Shown here: positions 56,360-64,000 of the stretch, one piece after another
How the letters are laid out: each line of letters begins with the position of its first letter
Position numbering within the stretch: the first letter of the stretch is position 1
DNA from: Mytilus trossulus
Taxonomy: Eukaryota; Mollusca; Bivalvia; Mytilida; Mytilidae
Direction of reading: 5' to 3'
Assembly (NCBI RefSeq): GCF_036588685.1
Contig: NC_086378.1
Coordinates: 49,842,686-49,906,685, forward strand
Length of the DNA stretch: 64,000 bases
Position numbers and translations under genes: made by a program
Notes under the pieces: model-generated
Seen by the model: only the letters and a program-made list of their open reading frames with translations
Told to the model about the DNA's origin: nothing
Database searches by the model: none

Positions 56360-56665
56360 AAACATGCTTTCCAAGAGGGGCGAAAAACACCAGAGGGACA
56401 GCCAAACTCATAAATCGAAAATAAACTGACAACGCCATGGCCAAAAATGAAAAAGACAAACATAAAAACAATAGCACACATGACACAACATAGAAAACTA
56501 AAGAATAAACAACACGAACCCAAACAAAAGCAAGGGGTGATCTCAGGTGCTCCGGAAGGATAAGCAGATGCTGCTCCACATGTGGCACTCGTCGTGTTGC
56601 TTATGTGATAACAGATTCGGTAAATAGGCTAAATTCGGTAGGTCACATTCATGAAAGATTCAAAG
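56360..56665 (-). repeat. 'aacgccatgg' family, minus copy
   Basis: Near full-length: 'accagagggacagccaaact', 'gacaacgccatggcc', 'ggggtgatctcaggtgctcc', 'cggtaggtcacattcatg'. Minus frames of 67 and 76 codons inside it are by-products. Confidence 0.8.
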
Positions 56666-57246
56666 ATTGTCTCTATGATAACCAGCGAAAATTATACATC
56701 GGTCAAATAACACAATAACAGTAAGTGTTTACATATTGTTCTTGATAAGTTGGTGAGATATAAGAACCGTAAAGTAAATCATAATATTTAAAATACCTTT
56801 TTTTACGTTTACAGGATTGTTTTAATCTCTTTAACTACGATCTGAAACAGTAGTGTTTTGTATCTTTAAGGAATGACTGTAATACTTTTTCTGTCGAGGA
56901 AGAAATAACATAAAAGATGTATTGCATACCCTTAAAGGATTATTTATAAGTGTGCGCCTAATTTTTTAAAGGTTGGTTCCAATAGACAGAAAAATTTAAT
57001 ACAGACATTCCTTAAATATACAAAATACTTATGTAAGCTAGAACGTATCTGTAGAGCTTAAACACAATGTGTTAACTCCTTTCAACATGTTTGAGCAGTA
57101 ACTCATAAAAAAAGTTGATGACTTCACGGTCACATGAGAAAATTATGTCTATAAGTTGATTTACAGAAACGAGTTAAGTTATTAGCATAAAGTTTCAGCA
57201 GACTGTTTTTGAAATGTGTAATAGCATGCTCTTTTTTTTCTTTCAG

Positions 57247-57269
57247 ACAAAAAATGCAGTATTCTATGA
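57247..57269 (+). CDS. Terminal exon with stop codon
   Basis: Follows a T-rich tract and 'tttcag'. In phase 1 it reads DKKCSIL and TGA (57267-57269), the natural end of the chain 51497-51598, 55546-55623. Confidence 0.4.
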
Positions 57270-57522
57270 CAAAATGTGATGAATCACTAGAATGCCTCCA
57301 GTTCACATATTTTATATTTATTGATTGGACTCGATACCAGAGTTCATATCTTTATTTTGAAGAAAAACATGTTATTTTTATGATCTCATTTAACATGCAG
57401 TCTATCATTTACGTTTAATTATCTATATCCTTTTAAGCATTCTTGCGTATATACATGTACCCTTAAAAACTAACGTAATTAATCTGAGTTGTTTTCAATA
57501 TTTTTTCTTTATAACTCAAAGC

Positions 57523-57528
57523 AATAAA
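57523..57528 (+). promoter_or_regulatory. Polyadenylation signal AATAAA
   Basis: Lies 254 bp after the TGA of the terminal exon, a reasonable 3' UTR length, and is followed by a GT/T-rich stretch ('ggtttgatgttttagaagga'). Confidence 0.4.
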
Positions 57529-57962
57529 GGTTTGATGTTTTAGAAGGATGATCTTGGTTTTAATTTTCTTTACTTGATTGACATGTTCTGATTCGTCTTT
57601 CAAGGGAACATACAGTATGTATGGGTTACCAGCTTTCCCTTACACTACATCATAACATCGATTATCTATTGTGATTGTGTCTATAACAAAGAGACATGTT
57701 TTCTTAAAACGTCACATAGTTCGCTGTACTTCCTTGTGCACTTGTAAATGACGAGTACAATTGTAATCTATTACAAATACATTTCAGCTCAGAATTAATC
57801 TAATCCATATTGTTATCTATTTTCCCATTCTTAACAATTTTCACATTCAGAAATGTACTCATTCTTTACATTTGTCGAGATTTGTGAGGAATTCTCACGT
57901 AGTGACTGATTGGGTGTCATGACGATCCAACACCGACGGATCCTGATTTGATGGGGACATTT

Positions 57963-58075
57963 TTGACACGGCTCAGTGTGCTTGACGCTGTTTCGAAGTG
58001 AATGCCTTTAAATCTCAAACAATTGATCGTAAGTTTGATAATCATAGTTATGTATCGACTTGTGGCAGTCTTGGT
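57963..58075 (+). repeat. Local duplication, copy 1
   Basis: 'ctttaaatctcaaacaattg' and 'cgtaagtttgataatcatag' with flanks are nearly identical to 58652-58760, about 690 bp downstream in the same orientation. Confidence 0.8.
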
Positions 58076-58139
58076 TAATTGGAAAACGGAGCAATACGGC
58101 CTTTAGATTTTTCTTACCACAATAATATAATATCATATA

Positions 58140-58335
58140 ACCAAGTCCATTGACTCCGCCAAGATAGCCTGTACCAGGTCAGGATAATGAAAGTTAATAT
58201 CCGCTTTTCTGATGTATTTAAGCCATTGTTTTGATTTTTGATGAGTGACGTTCCATTTTTAATTTTCCTTGAATTTTGATATTCTTGTTGTTTTTTTTCC
58301 TTTTTTTAAATTGTTTAATTTTTTTGGCTTCAAAA
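58140..58335 (+). repeat. 'gtaccaggtcagga' repeat copy
   Basis: 'gcctgtaccaggtcaggata', 'gttccatttttaattttcct' and 'ttgatattcttgttg' follow the 42.4 kb family. It lies between the two copies of the local duplication. Confidence 0.65.
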
Positions 58336-58651
58336 TTATTCGAATTTGATGTTCAAATCCCCATATGTACTCAAGTCATAGCGATTGCCTTGCTGGTGGT
58401 ATTTGAAGTTTTTAGTGATCTGATCTACTATTTCGATTATTCTGACATTTTTGTTATGGTTGATATGAGTCTAAATCCATATTTGTTAATATCAAAATAA
58501 AAAAAAATCGACACTCCTTATCTGATAAGTGGAATAAACTGAATCTAACAATAAATTTAACGGCAATGTTTAATGACAAAACAATAAACCACACGCACAA
58601 TGATCAACTAGATGTATCGGAAATACACGAATGAGAATATATATCCAGCTG

Positions 58652-59500
58652 ACACGGCTCAAAATTTTTGACGCTGATTCGAAGTGACTGCCTTTAAATC
58701 TCAAACAATTGATCGTAAGTTTGATAATCATAGTTACGTATCGACTTGTGGCAGTATAAGAGTTATTTCCCCTTATGCATTTGATATAAGTGATATGCAT
58801 TTCTATCTTGTAAAACATAAGTGAAAGAGACCTAGGACCTTTTGAGTTGATGTCCTTGGTCCAAAAAAATTAAAATTAGGTCAAGGTCAAAGGGCAAGGT
58901 CATACTCGAATTTTTGAATTTGGCTTATTTCCACTCAACTCCAGAAACCGTATAAGATATCGACAAATCATCTTTTCTAAATTGTTAATTGCGACATGTC
59001 GTCACACATAAATTTCGATTACAAGGAAATGTTGAACGTAAAAGGGAGTTTTCTCCCCTCTTGTATATGAAAATACGCGTATTGTGATATAACTCATTAA
59101 CCAATTATAATGAAGACCTATGGTCTTTTGAATTGCGGTCCTTGGTTTATGACCTTGATATTGTTGTCAAGGTCATAGCTTATTTGGACGTTCTTGATTT
59201 TGACCTTTGCTTATACCGCATATTTATACATGATAAAGCCATGAGACGTTTGGCAAAAGGTATCAAACCAATTAACCTTGAAAAAAACAACCTGAAGTGA
59301 CCTTGTGTAAACCGGAAGTAGCTATTTTTTTTGTACTTAATTAATATAAAAGTATCTAGAACCAGATATTTTTGGAATCAGTGTCAATGAAATATTCAAA
59401 TTATTTCGGAAGTAACATTTTACAAACCGGAAGTAACAAATTATCTTCTTTATTTAAAAAAATATTTTATAGAAACCATATATTTTTGGAATCAGCGTAC
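58652..59500 (+). repeat. Duplication copy 2 joined to an 'aaccggaagta' repeat
   Basis: After the duplicated 110 bp comes a long repeat-like region with 'aggtcaaggtcaaagggcaa', 'tgaccttgtgtaaaccggaa' and a tandem part in which 'tatttttggaatcag' recurs at 59368 and 59486 and 'aaccggaagta' recurs nearby. No coding capacity. Confidence 0.55.
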
Positions 59501-59900
59501 AATAAGCTATCATTTTACGATTAAAATGACATTTTAAACTTAATTTTAAAACTTTCATATTAAAATACATTGTTTTTGGTGGAAAGACCTTCAATTGTTC
59601 TCTGAACAATTGGTTTTTAATTGTATTTGTGTTGTTTGATACCATATCATTAGCCTAATAAAATGTTTTTATGACAGATGTATTTTCAAAATCTCGATAG
59701 TAATTGGAATATAGATTATGCATTTTATACGTAGGGAATAGCATTGTTCTTTCTTTCTACAGGAAGTCGGTTAATACTGTCTTGCATTAGTTGAAAACTT
59801 TTAATATTTACATTTATATTGAATACTTATACTATTACGGACGTATGACTTCAAGAATTCCCGATTACAATATCAGCTGACAACGTTCGCGACCATTCAT

Positions 59901-59908
59901 TATATAAG
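59901..59908 (+). promoter_or_regulatory. TATA-like TATATAAG
   Basis: It sits only 27 bp before the ATG, so initiation 30 bp downstream would leave almost no leader. It may not be the real promoter. Confidence 0.2.
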
Positions 59909-59927
59909 AACAAAACAAATATCCAAT

Positions 59928-60207
59928 ATGGTGTGCACTGAAAGTTGGAAGTCACTAAATGTCCTTAACAAATGTCTTTTAATAACAACATCAGTTGCAA
60001 TATTTTCACTGATCATGGGAATTACTACACCTTTTTGGATAACAGTTCATATACCGGAAAATTCAGTATTGTTTACAAAGAACTTCGAAGCTGATTTTTA
60101 TGTTCCTTCCGAAAATTTTAAAGCATTTTTGAAAAAAATGATTGAAAATGATCATTTCTATGGACTTTGGCAGTGGTGCATCGGAGGTAATGGTTGTATT
60201 GATATAG
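59928..60207 (+). CDS. Claudin-like gene, exon 1
   Basis: Start ATG with A at -3 and G at +4 (ccaatATGg). Encodes residues 1-93: first membrane segment and most of the first loop up to CIDI. An alternative donor at 60187 (GGAG/GTAATG) is also in phase 1 but would drop the second Cys. Confidence 0.65.
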
Positions 60208-63000
60208 GTTGGATATCCATGTTAATATCAAACACGGATTGGCATGCCTGGCCAGATGAACTTAGTACACTCATAGGGAAGCCTACTGTGTTGTACTATA
60301 CAAAAAAATTCACCGGGTTTGCACAAACATCATGGTCGATAGTTTTTCTTGTAAAAACTGTTTCAAATTTGTTTTCATGGGGCTATTGTTCCGCGCCTTA
60401 CTAAAATATGTCATTCGTCCGAAGAGCTTTTCATGGTTTACTTTCATCAGAAACTCTTAAATCCAAATAATTTAAATTAGTTTTAAACGTTTTTCTCAAC
60501 CTGGCTAAAATCACTAATTTGTATATTTTGAAGATGAAATTATCTATTTTACAAAACGTAATGTTGACCTTTAGAAGAATAATGTGTTTTATGTCGAGTG
60601 GTTGCTGTCTCATTATATTCATTTAATTTGAAATGACTATTAAATAGTTTAGATGCACACTAATACATAAAAATAGTATAACAAAAACAATTTTTTAATT
60701 TTTATTATATAGAAATACACATTTTATTAAAAAAAATCCAACACTGAGTGAGCAAAATCATTACCGGTGTTTTGATTTTGCGCCAATTTTCATTTCATTT
60801 CATTTGCGCCCAAAAAAACTTTTATTTGCGCTAAAACCATATTCCATTTGCGCTAATATTACGGGTAAATAATAACAGGTAAAAAAAGGTATGAAACATA
60901 GAATTTAAAAAAAAAAGACTTATAATATAAACAATGACAGATTTAGACATATTCCTTAGAAATCAGTCATCATAAAATGATAAAGTAATTTTAAAACCTT
61001 GATAAAACACAGTTCTACTATAAATCAACGTTATAACCATAATAATAAAACACTTAGAAAGCACTTTACACTGGAGTAAAATATTAAGACAGTTGTACAA
61101 TATATTAAGGCTATAAGTCTGTTCTGGCACAAAATGTATAAGCGACGGTGCTGGTGTACTCATGTCTAGATAAAGATTTCCCCTCTTACGTGCATACCAT
61201 ATTTATCTATAAGATCGTCAGTTGTTTTCTTTCTCCCATCGTCGAACTACAGCCGGTGTGTACATACATCTCATGCTTATGTACGTTGTAGCCTGAATTT
61301 TCTTAACAATGTCCACATAAATAAAAATGTTATACAATTGCTTATTAAAATTTGCACGGAATGACTCAGGTTAGATGAAGATGAACTCACACAAATATTA
61401 AGTGGAACTATGTACTGTATCAAACAAATCGTTTAGAGCAAAGAATTTTCCACTTTACCTATCTTACCAGAAAAATGGCGCAAATGAAGGTTGTTGTCTT
61501 TTGTCACAAATGAAATATTATCTTGTGGCACCACATAAATTCGCTAGGAGTCTTTTTACCGAGAAAGTACACTCATAATTATATTATTTTTTAGATTTCT
61601 GGATAGCAACAAGAGTGTTTGCGATGTTTGGATTTGTTACTGGTGTCATTGTAACGCCAGTGCTTATGTGGTTTCTTTGCAGAAGAACAGGGACTGGACG
61701 TTGCTCTCATGGTTTTATAGTGATTGGATCTTTCATTACAGGTGATTTTATATGATGTTTTATTAGTGTACACATTTTTTTTAATTTAAAGAAAAACTTA
61801 TCAGCATTGATAGAGGCGCCTTTATGGCTGACAATACGGTATGGGTTTTGTCATTGTTAGAAGTCGTACTGTGACCTATATGTGTTATTCTCTATGGAAT
61901 TTTGTCTCTGGTTGAGAGTTCATTCTTTGGCAATCATACCACATCTTCTTTTTTTTATATTATAAATCATTAAAGTACTATTAGAGCCAAAACTTTAAAG
62001 AATTACTCCCAGGAGGACGACCAATCGTGAGACCGTGACATCTATGGAATAAAAACACATGGCCAAATATACTGAAATAAAAAGGGTTTACATTTTAAAT
62101 TGAGTATATTTCTCAATATCAGTGTACAAAAAACCCTTCAGATAATCACTTGACATTCACATATCAAATGCCAGTATGTAAAGTTTTTAATTTAGTCACT
62201 AAAATAGTCTGTAAACGGGCATTAGCTACGAGATATAAAAAAAATAAGTTTTTGTTCAATCAAAAAATAAAAATTATCGGTGAACATGAATTTGATAGCT
62301 TATGCCCTTTAAAGATCTTTAAGCTTCAGACATTAAATGCAAAACGGCTAAAAATTATAATTTCTTTCCATAAATATGTCGATATGGGGCGCAGTCTTAC
62401 TTTTCAGATTGATTTTCCTCTAAGTTCAGTAATTTTGTGATTTTACTTTTCACTGAAAAACGAATGTTGTTGCACGATGTCTTTATACAAAAATATCGAC
62501 GAGGATCAAATATATTTTGGGGTACTAAGACAGAAATCGTATGAAGTTTGCAAAATTTGCCATGAAAGGTAAAATATGTTATGTTAATTTTTTTTAACAG
62601 CAGATAATATTATCATGATTGCAATTTTGAATATTTCAGATTATATAGTTTTTATTATTTATCAACAATTTTTTTAGGATTTGCAAAGGATTGAAACATA
62701 TTAATCAATTTTTAAATGCGCCATGTTTGTTTTGTTTCACACCTGTTTGATATCATATCTTTTATTTCAGGGGGCTTACTTACGGTTTCTCTTGCGGTCT
62801 TTTATGCAGCAGTCAATGAATTAACCAGAAATGAAAATATCAAGATAAGTTTTTCTTTCGTCATGACCTGCATTGCGGCCATTTTATATATTGTCAATGG
62901 ATTTATTGTTGTGTTGGCCATATGTTCTGGGACTGGTTATATCGGAAGAAAAAGTACCAAATCAAATAAAGAAGAGGAGTTTATTACATGGTCAAATTGA
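59928..63000 (+). CDS. Claudin/PMP22-like four-pass membrane protein
   Basis: Three exons, 59928-60207, 61595-61741 and 62771-63000, join in phase 1 to give 218 residues ending in TGA. Four hydrophobic segments fit a tetraspan protein: residues about 17-38 (CLLITTSVAIFSLIMG), 98-120 (FAMFGFVTGVIVTPVLMWFL), 133-157 and 168-194 (FVMTCIAAILYIVNGFIVVL). The first extracellular loop has GLWQWC at 79-84 and a second Cys at 90, matching the claudin-superfamily W-GLW-C-C signature, with a short five-residue Cys spacing. The tail is charged (KSTKSNKEEE). Such proteins act in junctions or membrane organisation; the exact subfamily is unclear. The donor at 60208 (ATAG/GTTGG) is inferred from homology and phase; without splicing the frame would run to 158 codons. 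No lesion is seen. Confidence 0.75.
60768..60975 (+). repeat. 'atttgcgcc' repeat, copy 2
   Basis: Same order as 33135-33425: 'catttgcgcccaaaaaaact', 'atttgcgctaaaacc', 'attacgggtaaat', then 'gaaatcagtcatcata'. In intron 1 of the claudin-like gene; an inverted fragment ('atggcgcaaatgaagg') lies at 61478-61545. Confidence 0.7.
61595..61741 (+). CDS. Claudin-like gene, exon 2
   Basis: Between 'ttatattattttttag' and 'gtgatt'. Reads FWIATRVFAMFGFVTGVIVT then PVLMWFLCRRTGTGRCSHGF and IVIGSFIT: second membrane segment, short loop, start of the third. 147 bp, phase 1-1. Confidence 0.75.
61805..61960 (+). repeat. 14205-14378 repeat family copy
   Basis: 'gctgacaatacggtatgggt', 'gtactgtgacctatatgtg' and 'ggcaatcataccacatcttc'. 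In intron 2 of the claudin-like gene. Confidence 0.75.
62390..62455 (+). repeat. Fragment of the 'gtaccaagtcagga' repeat
   Basis: 'cagattgattttcctctaag' + 'ttcagtaattttgtgatttt' is the end of the family at 17755-17925. In intron 2. Confidence 0.6.
62771..63000 (+). CDS. Claudin-like gene, exon 3
   Basis: Follows 'catatcttttatttcag'. Joins in phase 1 as GGLLTVSLAVFYAAV, then a short loop (NELTRNENIK), the fourth membrane segment and a charged tail ending ITWSN and TGA at 62998-63000. Confidence 0.78.
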
Positions 63001-63143
63001 AGACGTGATGTAATGTTTTAATGTCATATTGTTTATCATTCTTATGTGACTTTTTTCAAGAACATATTTAAAGAAATTTATGACAAGGATATAACATCAA
63101 GACTAAGTCATTATTTTTCATCCGCAGTTATTTCCCTTGGCAG

Positions 63144-63149
63144 AATAAA
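63144..63149 (+). promoter_or_regulatory. Polyadenylation signal AATAAA
   Basis: 144 bp after the stop of the claudin-like gene, followed within 30 bp by T/G-rich sequence ('tgtatttgtcg'). Confidence 0.5.
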
Positions 63150-63629
63150 ATGTATTTGTCGATATATCTTACGGAAGCATTTTGTCGCTTTGCTGTTCTA
63201 TTGCCAAATTTATAGCGAATATTTTTTGCTTTTGAATGGTTAGCATCCAGAGGTTCATGTATAATGGCCAAAACTTGGCGTCTTTTATATGACAAATTTT
63301 CATTTGTTTTACAATTTTCCGAAAGATAAATTGCTGGTCAAAACAAAACTTGGCAGCTGAAGGGTTATGGGTAAGATTTGTTTTATTGATCCAGTCGGAT
63401 AAAAACCATGGATCCATAACAGGTATTGATTCTATTGGGTTAATTGGCAAATTTTACTCCTATCAAACCATAAAATCAAATATTTACTGTCATGGCAAGT
63501 TGATGATGAAAGTGTTATTGGCGGAAATGATATTCTCAGTTAAAGAAAATTGCATTTTATTTTGTCTGAAACTATGACGGCTGACAATCTGAAACAAACC
63601 TCCAGAAATAAAATGCTAGCCATACAAAG

Positions 63630-63795
63630 TTTAATCCACCTTTTCTACATAGAAAAATGCCTATGAAAATCAGGAATATGTCAGTTGTTTTTCATTCGTT
63701 AGAAGTGTTTGAGCTTTTGACTTTGGCTTTTACAAAGGACCCTCAATTTTGAGTTTCCCTTGGAGTTCGGTATTTTTTATATTTTACTTTTCGAT
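63630..63795 (+). repeat. 'gtaccaagtcagga' family, decayed plus copy
   Basis: 'aatcaggaatatgtcagttg', 'agtgtttgagcttttgactt' and 'ggagttcggtattttttata'. Confidence 0.65.
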
Positions 63796-63834
63796 ATTGT
63801 GCACTGTAAATATTTTTAGTATCAGTAGTGCATT

Positions 63835-64000
63835 TCAAAACAAGAATGTGTTCATCGTACACGAATGCCCCACTAGCACCATAATTTTCCATGTTCAGTA
63901 GACTGTGAAATTGGGATAAAAACTTACATTTGGCATTGAAGGAAGAAAGAGCATATGACAGGGAACATTGTGTATTAAGTTTCAAGTTGATTGGTCTACA
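63835..64000 (-). repeat. Pearl/HINE-like element, truncated by the window edge
   Basis: 'gaatgccccactagcaccat', 'gttcagtagactgtgaaatt' and 'aagtttcaagttgattgg' match the core of 23090-23915. The rest lies beyond the window. Confidence 0.7.

Larger units (their letters stand above)
43751..57269 (+). pseudogene. DUF7869-like transposon-associated gene, decayed
   Basis: Seven plus-strand exons with compatible phases: 43751-43842, 44288-44328, 45801-45908, 47151-47812, 48427-48514, 51497-51598, 55546-55623, then a terminal exon from 57247. The core reads YYYRKRDLAKAHPTRYLSL, GTDQSKTNLPHF, LPPVLYIQADNCWRENKN and LYVGHTHEDIDAGFSKKAD. VGHTHEDID and LYxQxDNCxRENKN are signatures I associate with DUF7869-type proteins, found in transposon-like genes of many eukaryotes; biochemical role unknown. 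Lesions: TAA at 45879, TAG at 47595, a frameshift near 47618 and TGA at 47744. A segment expected between the second and third exons is missing. A Lys-rich tail (QKRKRKQSEQ, KKQKKGKK) looks like a nuclear signal. AATAAA at 57523 suits the 3' end. Membership of the last three exons rests on phase alone. Confidence 0.6.

Noticed and set aside
59901..59908. TATATAAG as the confirmed promoter of the claudin-like gene
   Set aside because: It lies too close to the ATG for a normal leader; the real start is probably further upstream.

Overview
The window is nuclear DNA of an animal, almost certainly a marine bivalve and most probably a mussel (Mytilus-like). It is AT-rich, has almost no long open frames, and its coding signal comes as short exons with GT/AG borders separated by long introns. 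It is filled with repeat families I recognise as typical of mussel genomes: a 'gccaatgagacaactctccat' family, a 'ctgactt(g)ggacaggc' family, tRNA-derived SINEs, elements with 160-169 bp tandem cores next to CGTC/GACG microsatellites, and a hammerhead-bearing repeat. No bacterial genes, operons, CRISPR arrays or rRNA are visible.

Layout. 0-10 kb: three decayed reverse transcriptase copies (about 1.0-1.9 kb minus, 6.3-6.9 kb minus, 8.7-9.5 kb plus) among dispersed repeats. 11.57-11.84 kb: a clean inverted-repeat element. 12.08-16.19 kb: four exons of an unrecognised plus-strand gene, all joined by phase-1 introns, with one in-frame TGA; one of its introns holds a repeat with a complete hammerhead ribozyme core (14468-14511). 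16-43 kb: a repeat desert with SINEs, foldback and MITE-like elements, tandem arrays, a GGGGAAATTTCCCC palindrome array and homopolymer runs, but no gene I can defend. 43.75-57.27 kb: exons of a DUF7869-like, transposon-associated gene on the plus strand. Exon phases agree through the chain, but there are three in-frame stops and a frameshift, so this copy is a pseudogene. Its introns contain a second palindrome array (50.4-51.15 kb) and a promoter-like cassette (about 54.3-55.27 kb) with octamer, CRE, DR2, TATA, a 31-codon frame and AATAAA. 59.93-63.15 kb: an apparently intact three-exon gene for a 218-residue claudin/PMP22-like tetraspan membrane protein, the best functional gene here.

The genes do not form a pathway. 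The most notable non-coding items are the hammerhead ribozyme, the two palindrome arrays, the isolated promoter cassette, and several nested insertions whose target-site duplications can be read directly. Family assignments rest on motif recognition only; no searches were run.
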